DNA from: Bacillus sp. FJAT-14578
Lineage (GTDB): Bacteria > Bacillota > Bacilli > Bacillales > Bacillaceae_H
Length of the DNA stretch: 64,000 nt
Direction of reading: 5' to 3'
Assembly: GCF_000504165.1 (NCBI RefSeq)
Contig: NZ_AYSE01000005.1
Location: forward strand, 1-64,000
Part shown: positions 1 through 11,890 of the stretch, piece by piece
How positions within the stretch are numbered: the first letter of the stretch is position 1
How the letters are laid out: each line of letters opens with the position of its first letter
Translations under genes and position numbers: made by a program
Notes under the pieces: model-generated
Told to the model about the DNA's origin: nothing
The model's input: the letters and a program-made list of their open reading frames with translations, nothing else
Databases searched by the model: none

Positions 1-185
1 AAATAGAATTAACGTTGACGTTTTTTTGTTTTGTTCAGTTTTCAAAGAACTCTTCGTCTCAAAGCGACTCTCTAATATTAACATCGTTCATCTTGTCTGT
101 CAATATCTTTTTTCCTCACTTAGGAGGTGAAATGTTTCGCTGCTGACTTTTAATATCTTACCAGCGCTATCAAGAAAATGCAATA
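1..185 (-). promoter_or_regulatory. rRNA operon leader with tandem promoters
   Basis: Read on the minus strand there are two sigma-A promoters. P1 is TTGCAT (178-183), a 17-base spacer and TAAGAT (155-160). P2 is TTGACA (98-103), a 17-base spacer and TAATAT (75-80). They are followed at about 33-50 by TTCTTTGAAAACTGAAC, the leader element usually found upstream of 16S rRNA in Bacillus. The 16S gene itself must lie beyond position 1. A gyrA-then-rrn order is also what B. subtilis shows (rrnO). Family assignment is by recognition of the leader. Confidence 0.85.
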
Positions 186-202
186 CTTTTTTTAGAATAT
201 AT

Positions 203-230
203 AAAAAACCATGCCTCTGCATGGTTTTTT
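203..230 (-). terminator. Terminator of the HD-GYP gene
   Basis: A 12-bp stem (203-214 with 219-230) and a 4-base loop ends in a run of T on the minus strand. It overlaps the stop codon of the upstream gene and separates it from the rrn promoters. Confidence 0.8.
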
Positions 231-1290
231 ATATTACCTCATCAATATACAAATCCACATGTTGCAATAAATTAATAAATTCATGATCTTCATCCATTCT
301 AATTAATGGTCTTATTGGATTTTGTGGATTAATAAAGACTATTTCACCTGTTTTATTATTAGTCAATCTTACTTTCGTTCCGATTGAAAAGTTACTAATC
401 GATTGAACTAAGGTATCTATATATTTTATATCGAACTTCCCGAAACTGTCCTGCAGCATTTCTTCAAGTACCTTGAAAGGGGATTGCTTCTTTCTGTACA
501 TTCTCTCCGAAGTCATAGCATGATAAACATCTGCGACAGCAAGAATTTGACTAAAAGGATGAATTTTAGTTCGATCGGTTTTAAATGGGTACCCACTTCC
601 GTCTAAACGTTCATGGTGTTGTAAAATGGCTAATTTACTTCCGTGGTTCAATGTAGAAATATTTTTAGTCATCTGATAACTGTAGACGGGATGTCTTTTT
701 ATTTCTTCATATTCATCAGGAAGCAGCGTTCCCTTCTTTAAAATAATGCTCGGATTAATTTTACACATCCCGCAATCAATTAAAAAACCGGCTATAGATA
801 GCTGGATACACTCACCTTTTGATAAACCGATTTGTCTGCCTATTAAATTGGCAATTAAACTCACCGCTACAGGGTGCTGATACATATATTCTTCCTTTGT
901 GCTAAAGTGATGGAGCATAAAGATTTGATTTTCACTAATGTCCTCTAATAAAGGAATCAGCAGTTCCCTGACTTTGCTGATTTGAATAACAGATCCCCTT
1001 CCCCAGCTCAGATACATTTCCTTATATTCTTCGATTATTTCTAAGTATCGGGAAATAAAGGATAGTGGTTTTCTCTCAACCCGAAAATGATTTTCAGGTG
1101 TCCCTGGACTTTGCTCGGAAGATATATCAGTTTTTTCTATCTGCACATCTTTTATCAAATAGGCCTTCAAAACCCGAATTAGTTCATTGGTTAATAAACT
1201 ATTTTTACGAATAATTACTTGATCTTGATTTACGATGACATCTTCTAACAGTCTACATCCCTCTTGCAGCTGATTCACTGGCACGTTCAA
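229..1290 (-). CDS. Degenerate HD-GYP domain protein
   Basis: 353 aa. The N-terminal ~110 residues are of unknown function. Residues ~135-300 form an HD-GYP domain, the family of cyclic di-GMP phosphodiesterases. The GYP part is intact (HHERLDGSGYP), but where active members have HDIGK this protein reads IDCGMCK, so the histidine metal ligand of the HD pair is missing. Activity is therefore doubtful; it may bind a nucleotide without cleaving it. The start is TTG at 1290, seven bases after a GGGGG ribosome binding site. It lies between gyrA and an rRNA operon with its own terminator, so it is probably transcribed separately from gyrA. Confidence 0.8.
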   Translation of the reverse strand: MNVPVNQLQEGCRLLEDVIVNQDQVIIRKNSLLTNELIRVLKAYLIKDVQIEKTDISSEQSPGTPENHFRVERKPLSFISRYLEIIEEYKEMYLSWGRGSVIQISKVRELLIPLLEDISENQIFMLHHFSTKEEYMYQHPVAVSLIANLIGRQIGLSKGECIQLSIAGFLIDCGMCKINPSIILKKGTLLPDEYEEIKRHPVYSYQMTKNISTLNHGSKLAILQHHERLDGSGYPFKTDRTKIHPFSQILAVADVYHAMTSERMYRKKQSPFKVLEEMLQDSFGKFDIKYIDTLVQSISNFSIGTKVRLTNNKTGEIVFINPQNPIRPLIRMDEDHEFINLLQHVDLYIDEVI

Positions 1291-1399
1291 TGCTAGTCCC
1301 CCAAAAGTGAAATTTATTGAGCTGATTCTCTTCTTTATTTTACCAAATGACTATATGGAACGCTAACTCATTTTTACTGTCATGCCAATCAAATCCATA

Positions 1400-1432
1400 A
1401 AAAAGAAGAGTGCTGAGCACTCTTCTTTTTTA
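1400..1432 (-). terminator. gyrA terminator
   Basis: A perfect palindrome centred on GAGTGCTGAGCACTC flanked by A and T runs overlaps the gyrA stop codon. It could act on both strands but faces gyrA. Confidence 0.85.
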
Positions 1433-3916
1433 TTCTTCCGTTACACCCTCTACTTCTTCTAATTCTCCTTGCTCTCCATCCTCTATTTCCTCTGGCTGTA
1501 CCTTTGCTACAGTGGAGACATACTCACTTTCATCTAAACGAATCACCTTAACACCTTGCGTATTCCGTCCCATTTGCGAGATGTCTTGTGAAGACATTCT
1601 GATCAGCACTCCATTTACGGTAATGACCATAATATCATCATCGGAGGTAACCGATTTCAACGCAACCACCGTCCCATTTTTCTCGGTAATGTTACACGTT
1701 TTTAATCCTTTTCCTCCACGAGACTGAAGACGATATTCAGAAGTTGGAGTCCGCTTGCCGTATCCATTTCTCGTTACAATTAAGATATCTTCTTGTTCTT
1801 CTGAAATTTCCATTCCAATGACTTCATCGTCTTCATCCAATGTAATACCTTTGACTCCCGTTGCTGTCCGTCCCATTGCGCGAACGTCCTCTTCAGCAAA
1901 TCTTATCAGCATACCTTGTTTCGTTCCGATAATAACATCCTTCGTTCCATCAGTCATTCGGACGGATATTAGCTCATCATCCTCTTTTAAACCTACAGCA
2001 ATTAACCCGCTCGTACGGATATTTTCGAAGGAAGATAATGTGGTTCTCTTTGAAATTCCTTTTTTAGTGGTAAATAACAGATAAGAATCCTCGTTGAACA
2101 CTTCCACAGGTATAATGGCATTTACCCATTCTCCCTTTTCAACTTCAAGCAAATTAACAATTGGAAGTCCTTTAGCCGTTCTGCTGTATTCAGGAATTTC
2201 ATACCCTTTTGTACGGTATACTTTCCCTTTATTCGTAAAGAATAAAATCGTATCATGGGTCGAGGTTGTTAATAGCTGTTCAACAAAATCATCTTCATTC
2301 GTATTCATTCCCTGTATACCTCTGCCACCGCGTTTTTGACTGCGATAAGTTGATACAGGAAGACGCTTAATATAGCCATTATGGGTTAAGGTAATGACAA
2401 TATTTTGACGAGGAATTAAATCTTCATCCTCTATGTTTTCTATTCCGCCTGTGACGATTTCCGTTCTTCTCTCATCATTGAACTTTTCCTTAATTTCTTG
2501 CAGTTCTTCACGGATGATTTCAAGAACTTTTTCTTCATCTGCTAAAATGGCTTTTAATTCTGCAATTAACTTCAATAATGATTGATACTCATCTTCTATT
2601 TTTTCACGCTCTAAACCTGTCAAACGTTGTAAACGCATGTCAAGGATAGCTTGTGCTTGTTTTTCTGATAAGGAGAATTTCGTCATCAATCCTTCTTTGG
2701 CTATTTCCGTTGTTTGAGAACTGCGAATCAACGAAATAACCTCATCAAGGTGATCCAGAGCAATACGTAACCCTTCTAAAATATGAGCTCTCGCTTCAGC
2801 TTTCCTCAACTCAAATTCTGTCCGGCGGCGAATGACTACAATTTGATGATCCAAATAGTATTTTAAACATTGTTTTAGATTTAACACTTTCGGCTGTCCT
2901 TCTACCAGGGCAAGCATGTTAATACCAAAACTCGTTTGAAAAGCTGTTTGCTTATATAAATTATTCAACAAAACATTCGCATTGGCATCTCTTCGTACTT
3001 CAATCACAATTCGCATGCCGTTTCTGTCCGATTCGTCACGCAAATCTGTAATACCATCGATTTTTTTGTCTCGAGCAAGTTCTGCGATTTTTTCAATTAA
3101 TTTAGCTTTATTCACTTGATATGGCAGCTCATTTACAATGATGACCTGTTTCCCATTACTTTTCTCTTCAATTTCTACCTTTGCTCGTAAAGTAATAGAA
3201 CCTCTACCTGTTTCATACGCTTTACGTATTCCGCTTCTTCCAAGAATCTGGCCCGCTGTCGGGAAATCCGGACCTGGAATATGCTCCATTAGTTCGCTAA
3301 TGGTTATGTCAGGGTCTTTACTAAGCGCTAAAACTCCATCGATAATCTCCCCTAATTGGTGAGGCGGAATATTGGTCGCCATCCCTACAGCAATTCCTGA
3401 AGAACCATTTATAAGTAAATTAGGGAACCTGGCCGGCAGTACAACAGGCTCTTTTTCTGATCCATCATAGTTATCTTGATAATCAATGGTGTCTTTATTG
3501 ATATCTCGTAAGATTTCCATTGAGATTTTTGACATTCTTGCTTCTGTATAACGCATAGCCGCCGCCGCATCTCCATCGACTGAACCAAAGTTTCCATGGC
3601 CGTCCACCAACATGTAGCGATAGCTAAAATCTTGAGCCATCCTCACCATCGTATCGTATACGGCCGAGTCACCATGCGGATGGTACTTACCGATTACTTC
3701 TCCGACGATACGGGCTGATTTTTTATATGCTTTATCCGCTGTCATGCCAAGATCATTCATGGCATATAAAATACGTCTGTGTACCGGTTTTAGTCCGTCC
3801 CTTACATCTGGCAGCGCACGTGAGACGATAACACTCATCGCGTAATCCAAAAATGATGATTTCATTTCCTGACTAATATTAATCTCTTTAACTTGAGAAT
3901 TCTTCTTTTCTTCCAT
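1430..3916 (-). CDS. gyrA: DNA gyrase subunit A
   Basis: 828 aa, the normal length. It is the breakage-reunion subunit that introduces negative supercoils together with GyrB. The active-site tyrosine is Y123 in [13 protein letters not shown]. The quinolone-resistance region reads [12 protein letters not shown] with S84 and D88, a pattern usually linked with susceptibility. The C-terminal beta-pinwheel carries a GyrA box (QKRGGRG), and the tail is strongly acidic. The ATG follows an AAAGGAGG ribosome binding site. It lies 95 bases downstream of gyrB, with a small hairpin (3981-4002) between them. Confidence 0.98.
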   Translation of the reverse strand: MEEKKNSQVKEINISQEMKSSFLDYAMSVIVSRALPDVRDGLKPVHRRILYAMNDLGMTADKAYKKSARIVGEVIGKYHPHGDSAVYDTMVRMAQDFSYRYMLVDGHGNFGSVDGDAAAAMRYTEARMSKISMEILRDINKDTIDYQDNYDGSEKEPVVLPARFPNLLINGSSGIAVGMATNIPPHQLGEIIDGVLALSKDPDITISELMEHIPGPDFPTAGQILGRSGIRKAYETGRGSITLRAKVEIEEKSNGKQVIIVNELPYQVNKAKLIEKIAELARDKKIDGITDLRDESDRNGMRIVIEVRRDANANVLLNNLYKQTAFQTSFGINMLALVEGQPKVLNLKQCLKYYLDHQIVVIRRRTEFELRKAEARAHILEGLRIALDHLDEVISLIRSSQTTEIAKEGLMTKFSLSEKQAQAILDMRLQRLTGLEREKIEDEYQSLLKLIAELKAILADEEKVLEIIREELQEIKEKFNDERRTEIVTGGIENIEDEDLIPRQNIVITLTHNGYIKRLPVSTYRSQKRGGRGIQGMNTNEDDFVEQLLTTSTHDTILFFTNKGKVYRTKGYEIPEYSRTAKGLPIVNLLEVEKGEWVNAIIPVEVFNEDSYLLFTTKKGISKRTTLSSFENIRTSGLIAVGLKEDDELISVRMTDGTKDVIIGTKQGMLIRFAEEDVRAMGRTATGVKGITLDEDDEVIGMEISEEQEDILIVTRNGYGKRTPTSEYRLQSRGGKGLKTCNITEKNGTVVALKSVTSDDDIMVITVNGVLIRMSSQDISQMGRNTQGVKVIRLDESEYVSTVAKVQPEEIEDGEQGELEEVEGVTEE

Positions 3917-4011
3917 ATGGGAGAACCTCCTTTACGAAGTTCATTTTAGAATAGGTTTAATAAACTCATATATGTAAAGACAGGATAGAAACTTCTATCC
4001 TGCATTTATTT

Positions 4012-5949
<1,938 letters not shown>

Positions 5950-5984
5950 CTACACTTTTTATTAAAAACTACTTACAGTGGTTA

Positions 5985-6212
5985 TTATTTCATAAATGTA
6001 TATAATCTCTTCTTGAGCGTTTGCGAGGCAAAAGGAGAGTAGTAAATAGCGTGGGTTGTGACCACAACTGATTTTACGTTGTCCATATCTACGCCCTTCG
6101 ATAAGGAGAGTGAGGTCTGATTATCCGAAGAAGATAAAAAAACGTGTTTATCTAGAATGGCTACAACATCTTTCCCGCGAATAACGAGGTCTTCACCGAT
6201 ATAAATAAGCAA
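5985..6212 (-). CDS. remB: Extracellular matrix regulator RemB (YaaB)
   Basis: 75 aa small protein of the RemB/YaaB family, found between recF and gyrB in Bacillus. In B. subtilis it contributes to activation of biofilm matrix genes. The sequence opens LIYIGEDLVIRGKDVVAILD and ends with the typical YYSPFASQTLKKR segment. The start is TTG, closely preceded by AGGTGGG. It follows recF by nine bases, so the two are probably co-translated. Assignment rests on position and similarity. Confidence 0.85.
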   Translation of the reverse strand: MLIYIGEDLVIRGKDVVAILDKHVFLSSSDNQTSLSLSKGVDMDNVKSVVVTTHAIYYSPFASQTLKKRLYTFMK

Positions 6213-6221
6213 CGTCCCACC

Positions 6222-7340
6222 TCATTTAAGCTTTTTGATCTCTCCTGAAACCACTTTATAAGTGGCCGCTTGTTTTAATGTATCATGATTAATTCCGTCA
6301 ATACTAGTTGTGGTGACAAATGTTTGGACTTTCCCTTGAATGGTATTCAACAAATGGGATTGACGGTAATCATCCAATTCAGATAGTACATCGTCTAGTA
6401 ATAAGATGGGATATTCCCCAATCTCCGAATGGATAAGTTCAATTTCAGCTAGTTTTAACGACAGCGCTGTTGTACGTTGCTGCCCTTGTGAACCAAATAT
6501 TTGCACATCTTTATCATTCACGTAAAATACTAGATCATCTCGATGAGGACCTGCAAGGGTTACTCCTCTATCAATTTCTCTATTCTTAATTTTATCAAAT
6601 TTTTCTTGATATGCTTCTATCATTTTCGACAACTCTTCATTTTCTGATACATCAATTGAGTTTTTATACTCAATTTTCAGCGTTTCAATGCCCCGGCTGA
6701 TTCCTTGATGTATAGGTTCTGCCCATTTTTGAAGAAGTTGAAGAAATTCAAATCTCTTTTTCAAAATTTTAGCTGCAGCTTCACTTAATTGCATAGTCAA
6801 TACATCAAGCAAGGCTTGGTCTGATTGCTTTCTTAGCTGCAGCTGTTTTAGATATTGGTTGCGTTGATGCAAAATCTTTTGATAGCGTGTTAAGTCATGC
6901 ATATAGACGGGAGAAACCTGGCCAATCTCCATATCAATGAAACGCCTTCTTACCTGCGGGCTCCCCTTTACTAAATTCAAATCTTCGGGAGCAAACATAA
7001 CGGTATTCATAGCCCCTACATACTGACTCAACTTTTGTTGCTCGATATAGTTGTGTTTAGCCTTCTTCCCTTTTTTTGAAATGACTAACTCTAACGTAAA
7101 TGGACCACTTTTCCGCTCCAGATCTCCCGTGATCTTTGCATATTCTTCATCCCACTTAATCAGCTCTTTATCATTCGATGTGCGGTGGGACTTTGCCATA
7201 GAAAGCACAAAAATTGATTCCATAACATTTGTTTTTCCTTGAGCATTTTCTCCCAGAATCACATTTACCTTATTTTCAAAAGTAAGTTCTGTTTTTTCGT
7301 AATTACGATAGTTAACTAATGCAAGATTTTTTATATACAA
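6222..7340 (-). CDS. recF: DNA replication and repair protein RecF
   Basis: 372 aa SMC-like ATPase that helps load RecA at gaps through RecFOR. Walker A is GENAQGKTN (about residues 31-39). The ABC signature is [17 protein letters not shown], and Walker B is [12 protein letters not shown] near residues 315-330. Length matches the family (about 370 aa). The start is TTG at 7340, and the stop lies nine bases before remB. It sits in the conserved dnaA-dnaN-yaaA-recF order. Confidence 0.97.
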   Translation of the reverse strand: MYIKNLALVNYRNYEKTELTFENKVNVILGENAQGKTNVMESIFVLSMAKSHRTSNDKELIKWDEEYAKITGDLERKSGPFTLELVISKKGKKAKHNYIEQQKLSQYVGAMNTVMFAPEDLNLVKGSPQVRRRFIDMEIGQVSPVYMHDLTRYQKILHQRNQYLKQLQLRKQSDQALLDVLTMQLSEAAAKILKKRFEFLQLLQKWAEPIHQGISRGIETLKIEYKNSIDVSENEELSKMIEAYQEKFDKIKNREIDRGVTLAGPHRDDLVFYVNDKDVQIFGSQGQQRTTALSLKLAEIELIHSEIGEYPILLLDDVLSELDDYRQSHLLNTIQGKVQTFVTTTSIDGINHDTLKQAATYKVVSGEIKKLK

Positions 7341-7353
7341 ACCATCACCAACT

Positions 7354-7569
7354 TTATCCTACCACAATAAATGAACCTATGTTCGGAATAGATATCTCGT
7401 CGTTGGGCTTTAACTTTCGGCCGCGGCGGTTATCCTGTTCCCCGTTCACGTAAACTTCATGTTCACTTAAGAACCATTTGGCCATTCCACCTGTTTGAAT
7501 GACATCAGCCAGTTTTAGAAATTGCCCTAACGTAATCGTTTCGGTAGAAATCTGGATTTGTTTTGTCAT
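7354..7569 (-). CDS. yaaA: S4-domain RNA-binding protein YaaA
   Basis: 71 aa. An S4-like RNA-binding fold is recognisable ([21 protein letters not shown], then [15 protein letters not shown]). It is a conserved neighbour between dnaN and recF, and B. subtilis YaaA has been connected with ribosome assembly. The stop is 13 bases from the recF start. A terminator-like hairpin separates it from dnaN. Confidence 0.9.
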   Translation of the reverse strand: MTKQIQISTETITLGQFLKLADVIQTGGMAKWFLSEHEVYVNGEQDNRRGRKLKPNDEISIPNIGSFIVVG

Positions 7570-7631
7570 GTTCTTCTCTCACTTTCCAATCGTGTATCTT
7601 ATTACATTTTACTAAATAAAGCGATGAAAGA

Positions 7632-7669
7632 AAAGAAAGCTACTAGAACCTTTACTAGCAGCTTTCTTT
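7632..7669 (-). terminator. Hairpin after dnaN
   Basis: A 15-bp stem (AAAGAAAGCTACTAG with its complement, one G-T pair) with a T-rich tail on the minus strand. It lies between dnaN and yaaA. It may terminate or attenuate dnaA-dnaN transcription before recF. Confidence 0.7.
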
Positions 7670-7676
7670 GTATCGA

Positions 7677-8813
7677 TTAATAAGTACGTACAGGCAAGAT
7701 AAGTTGGAGCATGGAATCATCTTCTGCCGCTCGGATGACAAACGGTCTCATAGCTCCTGTAAAATTGACATGGATTTCTGATCCTTCTAACGCTTTTAAT
7801 GCGTCTAACATATATTTTGCACTGAAGGAAATTTTTAATTCTTCCCCCTCGATTGATGTGCTTTGTACTTCTTCGATAACTTTCCCGATTTCCGGAGAAT
7901 TGGAGGATATTTCAATAACTCCCTCTGGCAAAGTAGTAAGTTTGACTACATTATTTCGCCCTTCGCGAGCTAATAGAGAAGCACGATCAATAGATTGTAA
8001 AAACTCTTTTACATTCAGCGCGACGGTTGTTTTGCTCTCTGTTGGAATTAGACGTGATGTATCAGGGTAATTCCCGTCAAGTAAGCGTGAAAAGAATAAA
8101 AGATGCTTTGTTTTGAAGAGAACTTGATTCTCCGTAATAACAATATCGACCAAATCATTAGAATCATCCAGAATTTTACTGAACTCACCTAAACTTTTCC
8201 CCGGAATGACCACATTGTATTGAGCGTCATTTTCCGATTCAATAATAGCCTTTCTTAACGCAAGGCGGTGGCTGTCTGTCGCAATACATGTTAACTGTTT
8301 CCCATCTACCCTCCAGTTTACACCTGTCAATATAGGTCGTGTTTCTGAGGTGGACACCGCGAATACAGTTTGTCGAATCATGTTCTTTAATAAGTCCGTA
8401 GGAATCTTAAAAATATTTTCTTCTTCAATTTGAGGCAAGTGTGGATATTCTTCTGCATCTAGACCGTTTAAATTAAACTCGGCTTTACCTGAACGAATAA
8501 CTGTGGAAAAGTGATTTTCAACCTCTATTTGAACAGTCTCCCTTGGCAACTTTTTAACGATTTCACTGAAAAAACGCGCTGGAAGCACTATACTTCCGCT
8601 TTTTTCTAGCTCCACAATTTCTTTTCCGTCATCTTCTCTAGGAATGAAAGATTCAATTGAAATATCAGAATCACTCCCTGTTAATGTGACCCCTTCTTCT
8701 GAAGCAACAATTTTGATCCCTGTCAAAATTGGAATAGTCGTTCTTGACGACACAGCTTTCATCACATCTTGAACACTTTGGACTAAATAATCTTTTTGAA
8801 TAACAAACTTCAT
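7677..8813 (-). CDS. dnaN: DNA polymerase III beta sliding clamp
   Basis: 378 aa, the family length, made of three repeated clamp domains of about 125 residues each. The protein begins MKFVIQKDYLVQSVQDVMKA and ends with the characteristic LILPVRTY. The dimeric ring tethers DNA polymerase III and repair factors. The ATG follows GGGAGG. It lies downstream of dnaA across the unwinding region of oriC, so it is probably transcribed with dnaA. Confidence 0.98.
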   Translation of the reverse strand: MKFVIQKDYLVQSVQDVMKAVSSRTTIPILTGIKIVASEEGVTLTGSDSDISIESFIPREDDGKEIVELEKSGSIVLPARFFSEIVKKLPRETVQIEVENHFSTVIRSGKAEFNLNGLDAEEYPHLPQIEEENIFKIPTDLLKNMIRQTVFAVSTSETRPILTGVNWRVDGKQLTCIATDSHRLALRKAIIESENDAQYNVVIPGKSLGEFSKILDDSNDLVDIVITENQVLFKTKHLLFFSRLLDGNYPDTSRLIPTESKTTVALNVKEFLQSIDRASLLAREGRNNVVKLTTLPEGVIEISSNSPEIGKVIEEVQSTSIEGEELKISFSAKYMLDALKALEGSEIHVNFTGAMRPFVIRAAEDDSMLQLILPVRTY

Positions 8814-8847
8814 AAAAGCTCCTCCCTAACTTAAGAGTCGAAATGAG

Positions 8848-8990
8848 AGATACTATTTTTTTTATAGTAAAAGGTAGTATTAGTAGTAATAATGCCTGTG
8901 GAAATGTGGATAACTTAGTTTTCCGCTTGAAAACACAGTCTATCCACCTGTGGACAGACTGTGTATAAAATAATTTTCTTATTCACATTA
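8848..8990 (-). other. oriC, unwinding half (dnaA-dnaN spacer)
   Basis: Read on the minus strand from dnaA towards dnaN there is TGTGAATAA (8979-8987), a TCCACAGGTGGA palindrome (8944-8955), a perfect DnaA box TTATCCACA (8905-8913), an overlapping half-box TTTCCACAG (8896-8904), and a run of TTA/CTA/ATA triplets (about 8874-8893). An AT-rich tract (8851-8873) follows. This is the order of the B. subtilis basal unwinding element: DnaA boxes, GC-containing link, DnaA-trios, then melting region. Confidence 0.85.
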
Positions 8991-9007
8991 TCCCGAGAGA
9001 ATTAGAA

Positions 9008-10348
9008 TTACTGAAGGGAATCTGTAATCTCTTTAATTTGTCGTTGCAATTGGCTGTCTGTTTGAATAAGCTTAGATATTTTTTCATGTGCATGAATGAC
9101 CGTTGTATGGTCTCTTCCTCCAAACTCTTCTCCAATCTTCGGAAGAGAGCAGTCAGTGAGTTCACGAGATAAGTACATAGCAATTTGGCGTGGAAAAGCG
9201 ACTGACTTTGTTCGTTTTTTAGCCTTGAAATCTTCCAATTTCACACTGAAGTGTTGTCCTACAATTCGTTGAATCTCTTGAATTGTAATGACTCTTGGTT
9301 TAGAGCTTGGAATGATATCTTTTAATGCTTCAGCAGCAAGATCTGCATTGATATCTTTATTAATAAGTGAAGAATACGCCACTACACGAATGAGGGCGCC
9401 CTCTAATTCACGAATATTGGAATCAATTTGGTTTGCGATATAAAGCATGACTTCATTCGGAATGACTAATCCATCAGCCTTGGCCTTCTTTCTCAAAATT
9501 GCGATACGAGTTTCTAAATCGGGAGGGGTGATATCGGTAATTAAACCCCATTCAAATCGAGATCGGAGACGGTCTTCCAAAGTTGGGATTTCTTTTGGCG
9601 GTCGATCGCTGGAAATCACAATCTGCTTGCTTTCTTCATGAAGAGTATTAAACGTATGGAAAAATTCTTCTTGTGTTTGTTCTTTCCCTGCCAAAAACTG
9701 AATATCATCAATTAGAAGAACATCAACATTTCGATATTTATTCCTGAATTCGACAGCTTTATTGTCACGAATGGAATTGATAAATTCATTTGTGAATTTT
9801 TCTGAAGACAAATAAACGACTTTGGCTGAAGGGTTATGATCAAGAACATAATGGCCGATAGCATGCATTAAATGTGTTTTTCCTAATCCGACTCCCCCGT
9901 ATATAAATAAGGGGTTATACGCTTTTGCAGGAGCCTCGGCAACAGCTAAAGAGGCAGCATGAGCAAAACGATTTCCAGACCCGATGACAAACGTATCAAA
10001 TGTATATTTTGGATTGAGCATACTTTGAGGGAGTTCGTTTGCCTCTTCTTTTTTAACCTTTTTTCTAGGAGTTTGGATTTCGAAATCTTCTTCTGCTTGA
10101 TTTTGGGGAATAATGAACTTTACAGCCAACTCTTCACCGGTCAGATCATACAGGGTTTCCGATATCAAGTTGGAATATCTAGACTCCAGCCAGTCCCGGG
10201 CAAAGTCATTTGGCGCCGTAATAATGAGCATATCTCCTTGAAGAGAGTGGGCTTTTGTAGATTTTAACCATGTTTCAAAGCTAGGTTTGCTCAGTTTCTT
10301 TTCAATCTCTCCTAAGGCTTTATTCCATAAATCTGAAATGTTCTCCAA
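9008..10348 (-). CDS. dnaA: Chromosomal replication initiator DnaA
   Basis: 446 aa. Domain I is at residues 1-80, a short linker follows, and the AAA+ domain has Walker [11 protein letters not shown] and Walker [13 protein letters not shown]. The C-terminal DnaA-box-binding domain carries the signature [15 protein letters not shown]. DnaA-ATP binds TTATCCACA boxes and opens oriC. The start is TTG, eight bases after AAGGAGGG. DnaA-box variants upstream (10452 and 10495) suggest autoregulation. Confidence 0.98.
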   Translation of the reverse strand: MENISDLWNKALGEIEKKLSKPSFETWLKSTKAHSLQGDMLIITAPNDFARDWLESRYSNLISETLYDLTGEELAVKFIIPQNQAEEDFEIQTPRKKVKKEEANELPQSMLNPKYTFDTFVIGSGNRFAHAASLAVAEAPAKAYNPLFIYGGVGLGKTHLMHAIGHYVLDHNPSAKVVYLSSEKFTNEFINSIRDNKAVEFRNKYRNVDVLLIDDIQFLAGKEQTQEEFFHTFNTLHEESKQIVISSDRPPKEIPTLEDRLRSRFEWGLITDITPPDLETRIAILRKKAKADGLVIPNEVMLYIANQIDSNIRELEGALIRVVAYSSLINKDINADLAAEALKDIIPSSKPRVITIQEIQRIVGQHFSVKLEDFKAKKRTKSVAFPRQIAMYLSRELTDCSLPKIGEEFGGRDHTTVIHAHEKISKLIQTDSQLQRQIKEITDSLQ

Positions 10349-10439
10349 TGCATTCCCTCCTTACATCTCTATATTTATTGCAATTTGTACAACCTTTGTA
10401 CAACGCTGAATTATCGATGAATAATATTCCGGAAATTTA

Positions 10440-10780
10440 ATATTGTTTAGATGTGAATAAATATATATTATAGAAGAAAGATGACTATTCGACAGTATCC
10501 ACAATTTCAAGAATCCCATTTATAAACAGCATGAATATAATGTCCACATCTTATCCACAATCTGTGGATAAGATTATAATGTGGAAAAGTTGTTAAGAGT
10601 GAAAACAAAAATATAATATCAAAGAAAACCAATAGTTGCAATGAATTTTAAAAACTTATCCACAAGCACTACAAGTTGTGGAGAAAAGTTTTCCACAACA
10701 CCATATAATGTGTACCATTTGTCGATAATAGTTGTGTATTGTAAAAAATGTCGAAAAAACTTATCCACAAATGCGATTTT
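10440..10780 (+). other. oriC, DnaA-box cluster upstream of dnaA
   Basis: Perfect boxes TTATCCACA occur at 10551-10559, 10656-10664 and 10761-10769, and inverted at 10563-10571. Variants are at 10452-10460, 10495-10503, 10677-10685 and 10689-10697. The 10551 and 10563 boxes form a tight inverted pair. Three same-strand boxes lie exactly 105 bases apart (10551, 10656, 10761). The rest of 10349-11020 is AT-rich and non-coding. This is the second half of a bipartite Bacillus-type origin. Confidence 0.85.
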
Positions 10781-10944
10781 TAAAGCATATATCGTAAAAA
10801 AGCTACTGGTTTGGATCTTTGTAGAAGATATGCTGAAGGGAAAAGAAAATAAAAACTTAGAAAAATAATTTGAAAAAAGACAGAGATTCTGATATTCTGT
10901 AACATGGGTTGAATAGTTTTTTAACCTTTTTTTGTTGTTGGAGA

Positions 10945-10974
10945 TTGACATATAGAGGTATTTTTCATTATAAT
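10945..10974 (+). promoter_or_regulatory. Promoter of rpmH
   Basis: TTGACA at 10945-10950, an 18-base spacer and TATAAT at 10969-10974. It is the only strong plus-strand promoter visible ahead of rpmH and marks the start of the rightward replichore genes. Confidence 0.8.
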
Positions 10975-11020
10975 TTTCAAGACTGTCTTTTTCAGATATT
11001 CCTCGGGGAGGTGTTTATAG

Positions 11021-11155
11021 ATGAAACGCACTTATCAACCAAATAAACGTAAGCGCAGCAAAGTACACGGTTTCCGTAGCCGTATGAGCACTGCAAATGG
11101 ACGTAAAGTTTTAGCACGTCGTCGTCGTAAAGGAAGAAAAGTATTATCAGCGTAG
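11021..11155 (+). CDS. rpmH: Ribosomal protein bL34
   Basis: 44 aa, very basic, beginning [19 protein letters not shown] and ending GRKVLSA, which is the invariant bL34 pattern. It is a component of the large ribosomal subunit near the 23S 5' region. The ATG follows GGGGAGGTG. A terminator comes immediately after the stop codon, so rpmH and rnpA are at least partly uncoupled. Confidence 0.97.
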   Translation: MKRTYQPNKRKRSKVHGFRSRMSTANGRKVLARRRRKGRKVLSA

Positions 11156-11184
11156 GCCACTGAAACGTCAGTGGTCTTTTTTTT
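11155..11184 (+). terminator. rpmH terminator
   Basis: A nine-bp stem (GGCCACTGA with TCAGTGGTC), an AACG loop and eight T residues directly after the rpmH stop. Confidence 0.85.
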
Positions 11185-11227
11185 CAACTTTATAGACGAT
11201 TTTAAAAGGAAAGCATCTTTTCCGAAT

Positions 11228-11366
11228 GAGTACGGGTGTCTAGCTCCCAAGCCTGGACCCGCTGCAGAAGAGACCATTGTACCCATGAGGCAAAAAAGCT
11301 TGTGCGGGACAGGAACTATTTTTATTTCCTTCTAATTTGACTAAGGCACTTGCGCTTTTCTTATTC
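11228..11366 (+). repeat. Degenerate Bacillaceae interspersed repeat
   Basis: The stretch opens TGTCTAGCTCC and closes GGCACTTGCGCTTTTCTTA. From memory these are the two ends of a short, structured repeat scattered through many Bacillus and Geobacillus genomes. The middle is diverged, and I see no other copy in this window, so the call rests on the ends only. Confidence 0.45.
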
Positions 11367-11425
11367 ACCTCCTAATTACATAGCTTATTTACTTAAAAGC
11401 TGAAAAAGAACAGGAGATGTTACGA

Positions 11426-11803
11426 ATGAAGAAAGAATATCGCATTAAGAAAAATAAAGAATTCCAAGCAGTATTCAAAAATGGACAATCCTTTGCCAAT
11501 CGCCAGTTTGTCGTTTATGTGATGGATCAGCCGGAACAAGTACATTTCCGGGTGGGGTTGTCGGTGGGTAAAAAAATTGGGAATGCGGTTACTAGAAATC
11601 GAATAAAACGCCTCATTCGCCAGGTGATTTTTGAATTTTCTCCAGATCTGAATCAACATAAAGATTACATTATCATTGCAAGAATGCCGGTATCAGATAT
11701 GGAATACGAAGAAGTGAAAAAGAGTTTGGCGCACGTTTTACGAAAAGCGAAGGTTCTAAAAAAGCAACATGTTCAATTAAAAGGAGAAAATAAGCATCTT
11801 TAA
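11426..11803 (+). CDS. rnpA: Ribonuclease P protein component
   Basis: 125 aa basic protein that assists the RNase P RNA in maturing tRNA 5' ends. The signature [10 protein letters not shown] is present at about residues 58-67, and the N-terminus [20 protein letters not shown] is typical. An ATG at 11417 is also in frame, but AGGAG at 11412-11416 abuts it and is correctly spaced (nine bases) from the ATG at 11426. Slightly longer than the B. subtilis protein because of its C-terminal tail. Confidence 0.95.
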   Translation: MKKEYRIKKNKEFQAVFKNGQSFANRQFVVYVMDQPEQVHFRVGLSVGKKIGNAVTRNRIKRLIRQVIFEFSPDLNQHKDYIIIARMPVSDMEYEEVKKSLAHVLRKAKVLKKQHVQLKGENKHL

Positions 11804-11890
11804 GCTTTTTATTGTTTTTCGATTTAATCCTTATATAATGGATTTGAAAATGGGGTTATTTTAAATCTGGAGGGAAAGAGGAGAGTTCAT

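Noticed and set aside
1410..1727. Plus-strand frames opposite gyrA, including Ser/Thr-rich ones
   Set aside because: Complement of the acidic gyrA 3' end; no start signals.
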